From contig NZ_JACJFM010000007.1 in NCBI RefSeq assembly GCF_014164585.1, positions 1 to 64,000 on the forward strand: DNA of 64,000 nucleotides, written 5' to 3'. Of the stretch, positions 25,365 to 34,917 are shown piece by piece. The translations under genes were made by a program, and so were the position numbers. The first letter of the stretch is position 1, and every line of letters starts with the position of its first letter. The notes below the pieces were generated by a model that was given only the letters and a program-made list of their open reading frames with translations, was not told where the DNA came from and did not search any database. Source of the stretch: Oceanospirillum sediminis (GTDB lineage Bacteria > Pseudomonadota > Gammaproteobacteria > Pseudomonadales > Halomonadaceae).

Positions 25365-27026
25365 ATGGCTCAGTTTGTTTACACCATGAATCGCGTGGGC
25401 AAAGTTGTCCCACCGAAACGTGAAATTCTGAAAGATATTTCTCTGTCTTTCTTCCCCGGTGCCAAAATTGGTGTTCTGGGTCTGAACGGTGCGGGTAAAT
25501 CCACCCTGCTGCGCATTATGGCGGGTGTTGATACCGAATATAATGGTGAAGCCCGTGCCCAGCCTGGCATTAATGTCGGTTATCTGCCTCAGGAACCCGT
25601 GCTGGATAACAGCAAGAATGTTCGTGAAGTTGTTGAAGAAGCGCTGTCTGAAATTAAAGATGCTCAGACACAGCTGGAAGCTGTTTATGCCGCCTATGCA
25701 GAACCTGACGCTGATTTTGACAAGCTGGCTGCCGAACAGGCCCGTCTGGAAAATATCATTGAAGCCTCTGACGCCCATAACCTGGAGCGTAAGCTGGAAG
25801 TAGCTGCAGAAGCACTGCGTCTGCCGGACTGGGATGCCAAAGTAGAACATCTGTCCGGTGGTGAGCGTCGTCGTGTGGCCCTGTGCCGTCTGCTGCTGTC
25901 CAGCCCGGACATGCTGCTGCTGGACGAACCGACCAACCACCTGGATGCGGAATCTGTCGCCTGGCTGGAACGCTTCCTTCACGAGTACTCCGGTACTGTG
26001 GTAGCCATTACCCACGACCGTTATTTCCTGGATAACGTTGCTGGCTGGATTCTGGAACTGGACCGTGGTCACGGTATTCCATGGGAAGGAAACTACTCCA
26101 GCTGGCTGGAGCAGAAAGAAGCCCGCTTAGAGCAGGAAGCGAAACAGGAAGCATCCCGTCAGAAATCCATGAAGTCTGAGCTGGAGTGGGTGCGCTCGAA
26201 TGCCAAAGGTCGTCACGCTAAGAGCAAGGCACGTCTGGCACGCTTTGAAGAGATGCAGTCCCAGGACTTCCAGAGCCGTAACGAAACCAACGAAATCTAC
26301 ATTCCACCCGGACCGCGTCTGGGTGACAAGGTGGTTAACTTCAACGGCGTAACCAAGTCCTTTGGTGACAAGCTACTGATCGACAACCTGGACTTCAGCA
26401 TCCCTCAGGGTGCCATCGTAGGTATCGTCGGTGGTAACGGTGCTGGTAAATCCACCCTGTTCAAGATGATTGCCGGTGAAGAGCAACCGGATTCCGGTAC
26501 GGTTGAAATCGGTGAAACCGTGAAGCTGGCATTTGTAAACCAGAGCCGTGAAAATCTGGACGGGACCAAAACCGTTTGGGAAGAGATCTCTGATGGCCAG
26601 GATATTCTGACTATCGGCAGCTATCAGGTACCATCCCGTGCCTATGCTGGTCGCTTTAACTTTAAAGGCAACGACCAGCAGAAGTTCGTAAAAGACCTGT
26701 CTGGTGGTGAGCGTGGTCGTCTGCATCTGGCGCAAACTCTGAAGCAGGGAGCAAACGTACTGCTGTTGGATGAACCGTCAAACGATCTGGATATCGAAAC
26801 TCTGCGTGCACTGGAAGAAGCGCTGCTGACCTTCCCTGGCTGTGCTTTTGTGATCTCGCACGATCGCTGGTTCCTGGATCGTATCGCCACACATATCCTG
26901 GCATACGAAGGAGACTCCAAAGTAGAATTCTTCACCGGTAACTACACCGAGTATGAAGCGGATTACCATAAACGTGTGGGTACTGATGTGCCTAAGCGTG
27001 TGAAGTACAAGCGTATCGACGCTTAA
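25365..27026 (+). CDS. ettA: Energy-dependent translational throttle protein EttA (ABC-F)
   Basis: A 553-residue ABC-F ATPase acting at the ribosomal E site to gate the first elongation steps according to ATP level. Two ABC domains: Walker A GLNGAGKS (39-46) and GGNGAGKS in the second half, with signatures LSGGERRRV and LSGGERGRL. Between them is the P-site interaction motif with SNAKGRHAKSKARL. Length is almost that of E. coli EttA (555). Start ATG 25365. A strong terminator follows. Confidence 0.95.
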   Translation: MAQFVYTMNRVGKVVPPKREILKDISLSFFPGAKIGVLGLNGAGKSTLLRIMAGVDTEYNGEARAQPGINVGYLPQEPVLDNSKNVREVVEEALSEIKDAQTQLEAVYAAYAEPDADFDKLAAEQARLENIIEASDAHNLERKLEVAAEALRLPDWDAKVEHLSGGERRRVALCRLLLSSPDMLLLDEPTNHLDAESVAWLERFLHEYSGTVVAITHDRYFLDNVAGWILELDRGHGIPWEGNYSSWLEQKEARLEQEAKQEASRQKSMKSELEWVRSNAKGRHAKSKARLARFEEMQSQDFQSRNETNEIYIPPGPRLGDKVVNFNGVTKSFGDKLLIDNLDFSIPQGAIVGIVGGNGAGKSTLFKMIAGEEQPDSGTVEIGETVKLAFVNQSRENLDGTKTVWEEISDGQDILTIGSYQVPSRAYAGRFNFKGNDQQKFVKDLSGGERGRLHLAQTLKQGANVLLLDEPSNDLDIETLRALEEALLTFPGCAFVISHDRWFLDRIATHILAYEGDSKVEFFTGNYTEYEADYHKRVGTDVPKRVKYKRIDA

Positions 27027-27045
27027 TAGCTTCACCTAAGATCAA

Positions 27046-27074
27046 AAGGTACTGCACAGCAGTACCTTCTTCTT
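27046..27074 (+). terminator. Terminator of ettA
   Basis: Ten-bp stem AAGGTACTGC (27046-27055) with GCAGTACCTT (27059-27068), loop ACA, then CTTCTTT. Confidence 0.8.
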
Positions 27075-27096
27075 TGGCCAGCATTAAACAATCTTT

Positions 27097-27600
27097 TTAA
27101 TAATCCTGATACTGATTAAACGTACTGACCTTACCCTGTTCTGTCATCGCGAAGACCTTAAAAGCATCTTTTCTGGCGCCTTCATAATCCATCCCCGGAC
27201 CGCCGGAAGGCATACCAGGCACCGTAAGCAAACGGATATCAGACTCTGCACTCAGTAACTGCTTAATATCCTGCGCAGGGACATGACCTTCAATCACTTT
27301 GCCGTTCACTACAGCGGTATGACAGGACGCTCCTTGTTGGGGAACGCCAAGCTTTTGCTTAATTGGCGTCACATCATGCATTTCTATGGATTCCACCTTA
27401 AAGTTGTGATCCTTCAGATGATCCACCCAGCCTTTGCAACAGCCACAGGTAGGACTGTGATAAACCTGAATCTCATAGCTTTGCTCATTTTTTCCTTCCA
27501 GCCAGACAGGATTCGCAGCCTGAACCGGCGCTGATAGTACACTCCCCAGAGTCACCAAAGCAGGGAGTAATAATTGCTGTTTTTTCATCATATATTTCAT
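27097..27600 (-). CDS. DUF411 metal-binding protein, exported
   Basis: A 167-residue protein when started at ATG 27600. Signal peptide of about 28 residues ending near VQAA. The DUF411 motif is SPTCGCCKGWVDHL (CGCC at 52-55), with the family's ASCHTAVV and EGHVPAQDI after it. Members are periplasmic proteins linked to copper or other soft-metal handling. The longer frame to 27648 lacks a ribosome site and puts residues before the signal peptide. It stands alone, convergent with ettA. Confidence 0.85.
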   Translation of the reverse strand: MKYMMKKQQLLLPALVTLGSVLSAPVQAANPVWLEGKNEQSYEIQVYHSPTCGCCKGWVDHLKDHNFKVESIEMHDVTPIKQKLGVPQQGASCHTAVVNGKVIEGHVPAQDIKQLLSAESDIRLLTVPGMPSGGPGMDYEGARKDAFKVFAMTEQGKVSTFNQYQDY

Positions 27601-28313
27601 ATCAGAACTCAATTTCAAAATATTTATCTCTGTTGGATTACATTTCAATGCTCAGGTTCAGCCTGACCATTAAAAGACAATATTCCTCTGATAATCTGTA
27701 TCCGACTACTCAGCACCACTGAACCCTGAAGAAACCTGACTACCGATGTGGTGCACCTGAATCTTTATTCATAAAAAGAGGGCTAAGGGCCGCTATTCTG
27801 AATAACGGCGAAATAACCGAAGGAATGCGACTAAACAATTTCAATTAGAACCCACACCCGACCATTTTCTTTGAGTTAAAATACCAGAAAACCGTCCAAT
27901 TCTTACAGAGTTTGATTCCTGTCAAATAGCTGCATGTTTTGAGACATGGTTAACATACCCACATTTTATAACATTAACATATAATTAAAAAAGCAAATCA
28001 CATCCAACTTAACAACCACCCTATTAAAGTTAACTCCTGCATACTTTTTTTATTTAATGCAAATATAGCTAAATAAAAACTTATTACCGCCGAAAACAAA
28101 ACCAGCATAAAAGGAATATCTATAAAAAACACAAGGAAGTAATTATGTGTTTCTACAAACAGGTTCATTTATACCCACCATTCATTCCCCGAGATTGATT
28201 CACCAGATTTAAAACTAATCAATAGACTAGTGTACTCATGCCATACAAACACTCAATATGGCAAAACGGATATAAAGAGCACAGGAAAAGCTCTTAATTA
28301 AAAGGAAAATTAC
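27601..28313. other. AT-rich region upstream of the RTX gene, 713 bp
   Basis: No ORF of note; the sequence is strongly AT-rich, unlike the genes on either side, and its right end must hold the RTX promoter. AAGAGC/GCTCTT (about 28276-28296) forms a small hairpin, and AAAGGA near 28301 is a good ribosome site for the RTX gene. One arm of a 14-bp inverted repeat is at 28219-28232. Low GC plus a repetitive gene may mark acquired DNA. Confidence 0.4.
28219..28232. repeat. 14-bp inverted repeat, left arm
   Basis: TCAATAGACTAGTG here is the exact reverse complement of CACTAGTCTATTGA at 31539-31552. The two arms bracket the RTX gene. Confidence 0.5.
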
Positions 28314-31300
28314 ATGACTGACAACAATCAGCCATCAAACAATATGACTTCTATATCAGGCAATGCCGGAGATAACCGGCTCAGAGGTTCAGGGGCAGAA
28401 AACGAATATATCCAGGGAAAGGAAGGGAATGATGATCTTGCAGGTTACAGACCTGGTGACTATCCAACAGAAAACGCCTATGACCTGTTATCTGGTGGCA
28501 CAGGAGATGACAAACTATATGCTGTAGGAGGCAGCCAGGCTGACCTGTACGGTGATGAAGGTAATGATCAAATCACTATTATAGAAAACCTTGATAACCG
28601 CGATCTGGCTGGAAATATAAAAATTTATGGCGGGGATGGAGACGATACAGTCAAGTCATACGCCGGAGATGGAATAAAAATATCAGGGGGTTCAGGTAAA
28701 GATAAGATTATTGTCTATGGGGGAACAGATGTAGAAATCAATGGAAATTCAGGTAATGACAGCATTTATCTTAATAAACACTCTGGCGGCTATCATGGAG
28801 ATATAGCATCTATAATCAACCCCGGAGAAGGTAATGATTATGTTCGAGGTTCAATGTATAGCGAAGTTCTATTATTTAATAGAGGCGATGGAGCTGACAG
28901 AATTAACCTGGCATCACTGACAACATCAGGAAGAACAACCGAACAAAATATAATTCGCTTTGGCGATAATATTTCAGTATCAGATATCGATCTTGATGAT
29001 TCAGGTAGCCAGTATATCATTACATTAAAGGAAAATGGTATTAATACCAGCGATAGTATTACTATACTTTACCAGGATAATATCCTGTTAGAATTTGCAG
29101 ATGGTACTAGTTACGATATCAACAATCTGCCAGCACCTGTTTATGGCACTGATGGTAACGATGTCATCAGCAGCTACCAGGATATCAAAGCCGGGGACGG
29201 CGATGATCTGATTACTCTGCAGCATTCCAGTCTGCCCGGTGAACCGGTCCGTACGGCCGAAGGTGAAGCCGGTAACGATACCATCACAGGGGAATCCGCA
29301 GCCGGTACCCATCTGAAAGGCGGGACTGGCGATGATACGCTGATCACCACGATGGGTTATAACGAAGGCATGCCGGATGCGCCTGTCACAATTCTGGAAG
29401 GTGGCATCGGGAACGACCAGATCCGCACCACCGGCAGCGGTAACGAGATCCGCTTCGGACTGGGGGATGGTCAGGATACTCTGTCACTGACTGAAGACTG
29501 GAACCGTCTGAATGATGATTATATTCAGTTCGGAGCCGGTATCACTCAGAACGATCTGCGTCTGATTACCTTCACCGACTCTCAGGATATGCTGCTGCAG
29601 ATTCTGCAGAATGGTGAACCTACCGGTGATACCATGACCATTCAGGTGGCCGATGGTTATAACCAGACTGACTATAACTACACCCTGAAGTTTACTGACG
29701 GTACAGAAACCTCGCTGTTGTCCGTCGATGGTTATCTGCAGGGCACCAGTGCCGCAGACACCATTAGTAGCTACCAGGATATCAAAGCCGGGGACGGCGA
29801 TGATCTGATTACTCTGCAGCATTCCAGTCTGCCCGGTGAACCGGTCCGTACGGCCGAAGGTGAAGCCGGCAACGATACCATCACAGGGGAATCCGCAGCC
29901 GGTACCCATCTGAAAGGCGGGGCTGGCGATGATACGCTGATCACCACGATGGGTTATAACGAAGGCATGCCGGATGCGCCTGTCACAATTCTGGAAGGTG
30001 GCATCGGGAACGACCAGATCCGCACCACCGGCAGCGGTAACGAGATCCGCTTCGGACTGGGGGATGGTCAGGATACTCTGTCACTGACTGAAGACTGGAA
30101 CCGTCTGAATGATGATTATATTCAGTTCGGAGCCGGTATCACTCAGAACGATCTGCGTCTGATTACCTTCACCGACTCTCAGGATATGCTGCTGCAGATT
30201 CTGCAGAATGGTGAACCTACCGGTGATACTCTGACCATTCAGGTGGCCGATGGTTATAACCAGACTGACTATAACTACACCCTGAAGTTTACTGACGGTA
30301 CAGAAACCTCGCTGTTGTCCGTCGATGGTTATCTGCAGGGCACCAGTGCCGCAGACACCATTAGTAGCTACCAGGATATCAAAGCCGGGGACGGTGATGA
30401 TCTGATTACTCTGCAGCATTCCAGTCTGCCCGGTGAACCGGTCCGTACGGCCGAAGGTGAAGCCGGTAACGATACCATCACAGGGGAATCCGCAGCCGGT
30501 ACCCATCTGAAAGGCGGGGCTGGCGATGATACGCTGATCACCACGATGGGTTATAACGAAGGCATGCCGGATGCGCCTGTCACAATTCTGGAAGGTGGCA
30601 CCGGGAACGACCAGATCCGCACCACCGGCAGCGGTAACGAGATCCGCTTCGGACTGGGGGATGGTCAGGATACTCTGTCACTGACTGAAGACTGGCACCG
30701 CCTGAATGATGATTATATTCAGTTCGGAGCCGGTATCACTCAGAACGATCTGCGTCTGATTACCTTCACCGACTCTCAGGATATGCTGCTGCAGATTCTG
30801 CAGAATGGTGAGCCTACCGGTGATACTCTGACCATTCAGGTGGCCGATGGTTATAACCAGATCAACTACGACTACATGCTTAAGTTTGCTGATGGTACAG
30901 AGATAAAAATCAGTCAGCTTCCGACACCTCTGATGGGCACTGACAGTGCAGATATTCTGTATGCAGATAGCAGTCAGCATATTGGTGTTAAAGCCGGTGC
31001 CGGTGATGACACTATTCATGTCAGTGTCAGCGAATATGCCACAGAAGTCTTTATCGCAGATGGTGAAGCCGGAAATGATATTTTAATAACCAATGCTGCG
31101 GCCGCAGTGCATCTGAAAGGAGGTGCTGGTGACGACCAACTGGAAGTTACGGATAACCCAGTAATCGTGCAGCCAGATACACCTGCCGTTATCTTAGAAG
31201 GAGGAATCGGAAATGACACAATAAAAACATCGGAGCAACAGGATATTATCCTGTTTAACAGCGGAGATGGTTATGACACCGTCACATTTGCAATGTACCA

Positions 31301-31523
31301 GGCACCTGATAGTCAGCCAGATATCATTCGATTCGGCGAAGGCATCAGTGCCAGTGATCTCAGTTTCCAGGGAAGCGTTGATCTGGAGATATCCGTCAAT
31401 AACTCTGGTCAGCCCACCGGAGATCAGATCACTATCACAGACATTGCCAGTGTCGACAGTGCCATACAGCTGGAATTTGCTGACGGTACGTCTCACAACC
31501 TGTCAGATTTCTGGCTGATATAA
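28314..31523 (+). CDS. RTX repeat protein with tandem 199-aa modules (probable type I secreted)
   Basis: A 1069-residue acidic protein with many RTX-type nonapeptides (GGTGDDKLY, GGDGDDTVK, GGAGDDTLI) that bind calcium. From about residue 287 to 850, three nearly identical 199-residue modules follow; each has GEAGNDTITG, KGGAGDDTLI, GLGDGQDTL, then the haemolysin-type calcium-binding-related domain (IQFGAGITQNDL ... IQVADGYNQ ... LKFTDG). More diverged copies flank both ends. The C-terminus FADGTSHNLSDFWLI is compatible with a type I signal. No signal peptide, and no HlyB/HlyD gene nearby. Start ATG 28314 after AAAGGA. Possible adhesin, matrix or S-layer-like protein; enzymatic domain not seen. 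Confidence 0.85.
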   Translation: MTDNNQPSNNMTSISGNAGDNRLRGSGAENEYIQGKEGNDDLAGYRPGDYPTENAYDLLSGGTGDDKLYAVGGSQADLYGDEGNDQITIIENLDNRDLAGNIKIYGGDGDDTVKSYAGDGIKISGGSGKDKIIVYGGTDVEINGNSGNDSIYLNKHSGGYHGDIASIINPGEGNDYVRGSMYSEVLLFNRGDGADRINLASLTTSGRTTEQNIIRFGDNISVSDIDLDDSGSQYIITLKENGINTSDSITILYQDNILLEFADGTSYDINNLPAPVYGTDGNDVISSYQDIKAGDGDDLITLQHSSLPGEPVRTAEGEAGNDTITGESAAGTHLKGGTGDDTLITTMGYNEGMPDAPVTILEGGIGNDQIRTTGSGNEIRFGLGDGQDTLSLTEDWNRLNDDYIQFGAGITQNDLRLITFTDSQDMLLQILQNGEPTGDTMTIQVADGYNQTDYNYTLKFTDGTETSLLSVDGYLQGTSAADTISSYQDIKAGDGDDLITLQHSSLPGEPVRTAEGEAGNDTITGESAAGTHLKGGAGDDTLITTMGYNEGMPDAPVTILEGGIGNDQIRTTGSGNEIRFGLGDGQDTLSLTEDWNRLNDDYIQFGAGITQNDLRLITFTDSQDMLLQILQNGEPTGDTLTIQVADGYNQTDYNYTLKFTDGTETSLLSVDGYLQGTSAADTISSYQDIKAGDGDDLITLQHSSLPGEPVRTAEGEAGNDTITGESAAGTHLKGGAGDDTLITTMGYNEGMPDAPVTILEGGTGNDQIRTTGSGNEIRFGLGDGQDTLSLTEDWHRLNDDYIQFGAGITQNDLRLITFTDSQDMLLQILQNGEPTGDTLTIQVADGYNQINYDYMLKFADGTEIKISQLPTPLMGTDSADILYADSSQHIGVKAGAGDDTIHVSVSEYATEVFIADGEAGNDILITNAAAAVHLKGGAGDDQLEVTDNPVIVQPDTPAVILEGGIGNDTIKTSEQQDIILFNSGDGYDTVTFAMYQAPDSQPDIIRFGEGISASDLSFQGSVDLEISVNNSGQPTGDQITITDIASVDSAIQLEFADGTSHNLSDFWLI
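29172..30861 (+). repeat. 597-bp tandem repeats within the RTX gene (2.8 copies)
   Basis: Copies start at 29172, 29769 and 30366, with a period of exactly 597 bp; the third runs to about 30861 before diverging. By eye only a few bases differ among copies (for example ACTGGC/GCTGGC and ACCATG/ACTCTG), so identity is about 99%. The near-absence of silent changes indicates recent duplication or ongoing gene conversion. Confidence 0.92.
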
Positions 31524-31538
31524 CATGATCTGCTGATT

Positions 31539-31552
31539 CACTAGTCTATTGA
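31539..31552. repeat. 14-bp inverted repeat, right arm
   Basis: CACTAGTCTATTGA, the reverse complement of 28219-28232. It sits between the RTX stop and its terminator. Confidence 0.5.
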
Positions 31553-31583
31553 GCCTCTGATACTCCGGTATCAGAGGCTTTTT
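31553..31583 (+). terminator. Terminator of the RTX gene
   Basis: Perfect 11-bp stem GCCTCTGATAC (31553-31563) with GTATCAGAGGC (31568-31578), loop TCCG, then TTTTT. Confidence 0.9.
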
Positions 31584-31645
31584 ATTCTGTTTATAAAGAT
31601 AGACCAGATTCAGCTTTTGCCCTGATAAACAATTAATCAGTACTC

Positions 31646-31674
31646 AAAAAAATAGCCCCGACTAAGCGAGGCTA
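31646..31674 (-). terminator. Terminator of the dctQM transcript
   Basis: On the minus strand TAGCCTCG pairs with CGGGGCTA (31653-31674, one G-U pair), followed by seven T (31646-31652). It ends the TRAP transporter operon. Confidence 0.8.
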
Positions 31675-31709
31675 TATTTATATTCGATCACGATGGTTAT
31701 TCAGGCTTG

Positions 31710-33104
31710 TTATTCACCATAAACAACACCCGGTAACCAGGTTGCCAACTCGGGCCACATTGTCAGAGCCAGCAGCATAGTGACCTGAATCAGAATGAAA
31801 GGAATGACCCCTTTATAGATAGCCGATGTAGGCACCGAAGGTGGTGCGACCCCTCTCAGATAAAAGAGTGCAAAACCGAATGGAGGTGTCAGGAAAGAGG
31901 TTTGCAGATTGATCGCCATCATAATACCCAGCCATACCGGATCCAGCCCCATCATCAGCAGCACAGGAGCAACAATCGGAACCACAACAAAGGTGATTTC
32001 AATAAAGTCCAGGATAAAGCCCAGCAGAAACATAACCAGCATCACGATGATCATGGCACCGACAACACCACCAGGCATATTATCAAACCAGTGATGAATC
32101 AGCTCTTCGCCACCAAATCCCCGGAATACCAGAGAGAAGATAGAAGCGCCAATCAGAATCATAAAGACCATAGCCGTAACATTGGTTGTGGAACGCACCA
32201 CCTCAGCCAGCATCTTCATGCTCAGCTGACGCTGAACACCCGCCAGTATTGCCGCACCGAATGCCCCGACACCTGCAGCCTCTGTCGGCGTTGCAGCTCC
32301 GGTCAGAATCGACCCCAGCACCGCAATAATCAGTACAACCGGTGGCACCAGACCTTTTAACAGAATTAATACCAGAGGTTCCTGAACATTACGGTCAGCC
32401 TGAATCTGCTCACGGCTGACTGCCGGCGCAGCTTCAGGTTTCATGAATGCCACAGACATCATGTAGATGATATAAGCCATCACCAATAGCAAACCCGGAA
32501 TCATGGCACCAACAAACAGATCACCTACCGAAACTGTTTTCGGGCTGAAGACCCCCATATTCAGCTGAGCCTGCTGATAAGCGCTGGACAGCACATCACC
32601 CAACAGAACCAGAGCAATCGATGGAGGGATAATCTGACCCAGAGTACCAGTTGCACAAATAGCACCGGTTGCCAGTGACGGGGAATAGCCACGTTTCAGC
32701 ATGGTCGGCAAAGAGATCAGTCCCATAGTGACGACTGTCGCTCCGACGATACCAGTACTGGCTGCCAGTAGCATGCCAACCACCACAACAGAGATACCCA
32801 GACCACCACGAATAGAACCAAACAGCAGCGCCATTGCATCCAGCAGGGTCTCTGCCACTTTGGACTTTTCAAGCAAGACCCCCATCAGAACAAACAAGGG
32901 TACAGCAATCAGAGTCTGGTTGGTCATAATACCGTACAGACGGTTCGGAAACGCCTGCAGGAAAGCCATATCAAATACGCCTGCCGCAGCACCGCCAAAA
33001 GCAAATACCAGAGCAGTACCAGCCAGAGATAGCGCAACCGGGTAGCCCATCATCAGGACCACACAGACAGCACCAAACAGAACAAGGGGAAGAAACTCAA
33101 CCAC
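31710..33104 (-). CDS. dctM: TRAP transporter large permease subunit (DctM)
   Basis: A 464-residue membrane protein with about 12 hydrophobic segments: the sodium-coupled transport subunit of a TRAP system for C4-dicarboxylates, sugar acids or related anions. Family motifs include TGIVGATVVTMGLISLP and MKRGYSP near 120-145, and LQTSFLTPPFGFALFYLRG near 405. The start GTG 33104 follows AGGAGA and overlaps the last base of the dctQ stop (TAGTG). C4-dicarboxylate specificity cannot be deduced; symbol used generically. Confidence 0.92.
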   Translation of the reverse strand: MVEFLPLVLFGAVCVVLMMGYPVALSLAGTALVFAFGGAAAGVFDMAFLQAFPNRLYGIMTNQTLIAVPLFVLMGVLLEKSKVAETLLDAMALLFGSIRGGLGISVVVVGMLLAASTGIVGATVVTMGLISLPTMLKRGYSPSLATGAICATGTLGQIIPPSIALVLLGDVLSSAYQQAQLNMGVFSPKTVSVGDLFVGAMIPGLLLVMAYIIYMMSVAFMKPEAAPAVSREQIQADRNVQEPLVLILLKGLVPPVVLIIAVLGSILTGAATPTEAAGVGAFGAAILAGVQRQLSMKMLAEVVRSTTNVTAMVFMILIGASIFSLVFRGFGGEELIHHWFDNMPGGVVGAMIIVMLVMFLLGFILDFIEITFVVVPIVAPVLLMMGLDPVWLGIMMAINLQTSFLTPPFGFALFYLRGVAPPSVPTSAIYKGVIPFILIQVTMLLALTMWPELATWLPGVVYGE

Positions 33105-33661
33105 TATACTTTCTCCTCATTGATGTGATGTTCAACGCCATCGGATTTGCCCATAACAACCAGCAGGTTGCGCAGGCCTTCGGCAATACCCTGTAACAGC
33201 AGTAATCCGACCATTACAAGAATCAGTGTTTTCAGGAGAAAGACAGCCGGAATGCCACCGGCCTCAGGAGATCCTTCCATCACCGCCCAGGAGTTCATTA
33301 CATAATCAAAGCTGATTGATGCCATAAACAGTGTTACTGGCAGCAACAGGCAAACGGTACCCAGCAGATCAACCAGTGCTTTTTTCTTTTCTGACATTTC
33401 ACGGTAGAAAATATCAACACGAACATGGCCATCGTGCTTCAGGGTATACCCTGCGGCCACCATAAAAACTGCAGCATGCAGGTACATTACAGATTCCTGC
33501 ATGGCAATCATGCCTGTATTAAATAAGTAGCGCAGTACAACAACTGTAAACATGACGATCATCATAGCCAGGGTAAGCCATGCAATTGATCGTCCGACAA
33601 GCTCCGTCAGGGCATCAATTTTGTTGATAACCTGACTCAGAGTCCCGGGGCCCTTGGTCAT
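33104..33661 (-). CDS. dctQ: TRAP transporter small permease subunit (DctQ)
   Basis: About 185 residues with four hydrophobic segments (SIAWLTLAMMIVMFTVVVLRY first), the membrane partner of DctM. EALR/EGLRNLL and HDGHVRVDIFY are DctQ features. I prefer ATG 33661 because AGG lies 7 bases upstream; an in-frame ATG at 33673 is the alternative. No DctP substrate-binding protein precedes it: the next gene upstream is dsbA, transcribed on the same strand and ended by its own terminator. Confidence 0.88.
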   Translation of the reverse strand: MTKGPGTLSQVINKIDALTELVGRSIAWLTLAMMIVMFTVVVLRYLFNTGMIAMQESVMYLHAAVFMVAAGYTLKHDGHVRVDIFYREMSEKKKALVDLLGTVCLLLPVTLFMASISFDYVMNSWAVMEGSPEAGGIPAVFLLKTLILVMVGLLLLQGIAEGLRNLLVVMGKSDGVEHHINEEKV

Positions 33662-33850
33662 GGTAAACCTCATTTTTATTAGTTATTCAGATGCCTGGTC
33701 CGCCTCTGGTCAGAAGGTCGCCAGAACACTCAGATCAGTTCAGCCGCTACGTTTACATCAGTCAAACGTAAATACGGTTGAACGGCTGGACTAATCATAC
33801 TTTTGTCACTGACAGGAGAAAAGTTTTCGACAGTGTAATAAGACACAAAA

Positions 33851-33872
33851 AAACCGGCAAAGCTGCCGGTTT
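33851..33872 (-). terminator. Terminator of dsbA
   Basis: AAACCGGCA (33851-33859) pairs with TGCCGGTTT (33864-33872); on the minus strand the stem is followed by a T run. The 190 bases between it and the dctQ start hold the TRAP operon promoter region. Confidence 0.75.
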
Positions 33873-33957
33873 CTGTTACCCATCGAATATCAATCCGTAG
33901 TAATACGCAGAAAGCAGACCGTTTGTGAACTCATCCGCTGCTCAGGTTTTCATTCCT

Positions 33958-34593
33958 TTACTGAACCTGACGTTCTTTCTCTATCAGGAATTCCGCAATT
34001 TTCAGCATATTCGGCCAGCTACCCGCCATGCCTGTATCGATACGGTATTTACCATTAATCACCATACCAGGCACACCTAACGCCTGATAACCTCTCAGAC
34101 GAGCGCCAGCCTGCTGTACTTTTGACTTCACACCGAAAGATTTCAGTGCTTTTTTCGCCTGGTCTTCTGTCACGCCGTACTCAGCAAAGAACTGAGCAAT
34201 GGAGTTCTCGTCCGCCAGACGCTGATTCTGCTGGTGAATGCGGTTAAAGAAATCAGCATGCAGTTTTTCGCCAATCCCCAGTGCTTCTGCTGCATAGAAA
34301 GCCGAGGCATGAGTTTTCCAAAGTTTACTGAAAGTGCCCGGTACTCGCTCAAAACGCACATCATCAGGCAGGGTTTTAATCCAGGGTTCAATATAAGGTT
34401 CGAAGTCATAGCAGTGAGGACAGCCGTACCAGAACAGCTCAGCAACTTCAATTTTTCCTGGCTGAGACACCGCAACCGGCGTCGTCAGGCGGATATAGTC
34501 CTTACCTTCAACAAAATCAGCAGCCATAGCCAGTGAACTGAATACCGTCAGTACCAGAACCTGGCTGATACGCTTAGCAATACGTGTGAACAT
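33958..34593 (-). CDS. dsbA: Thiol:disulfide interchange protein DsbA
   Basis: A 211-residue periplasmic oxidase that introduces disulfides into exported proteins. Signal peptide of about 24 residues ending AMAA; catalytic CPHC at 58-61 in FWYGCPHC; cis-Pro in LGVPGMVINGKYR. I start at ATG 34593, after AAGGA; the longer frame to 34710 is hydrophobic but unlike any DsbA and has no site. Gene order dsbA - cytochrome c4 - engB is conserved in Pseudomonas-type genomes. Confidence 0.94.
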   Translation of the reverse strand: MFTRIAKRISQVLVLTVFSSLAMAADFVEGKDYIRLTTPVAVSQPGKIEVAELFWYGCPHCYDFEPYIEPWIKTLPDDVRFERVPGTFSKLWKTHASAFYAAEALGIGEKLHADFFNRIHQQNQRLADENSIAQFFAEYGVTEDQAKKALKSFGVKSKVQQAGARLRGYQALGVPGMVINGKYRIDTGMAGSWPNMLKIAEFLIEKERQVQ

Positions 34594-34845
34594 ACAGGAG
34601 ATCCTTGTGTTCTGCTTAAGGAATAATAGTTGGAGTAATACATACCTGAACAAAAGTATTCCAATACTCTCCAATCTCTGACTGTAAAATACAACACAGC
34701 AACTTGTCACAGAGATACTTTTGTTCAGGTAGTTAATAACAATACGCTTCTGAAAGAAAAAAGTTCCTTACGCAACAAAGATTCCTGTCACAGATCACCA
34801 TGCCTGTCATTCTTTGTTGGAAGAACTTCCATAACTCAGATACGA

Positions 34846-34869
34846 CAAAGGGGCCCTGAGGCCCCTTTG
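34846..34869 (-). terminator. Hairpin after cytochrome c4
   Basis: A 10-bp stem CAAAGGGGCC (34846-34855) with GGCCCCTTTG (34860-34869), loop CTGA, just below the cytochrome stop. The T run is short. Confidence 0.6.
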
Positions 34870-34917
34870 CAGACAGAGTATACACTCCGATAGCTCTGAC
34901 TGACGCAGAGTTGAAGC

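Noticed and set aside
28838-31496. Several long minus-strand frames under the RTX gene
   Set aside because: They repeat with the same 597-bp period and are mirror frames of the repeated codons.
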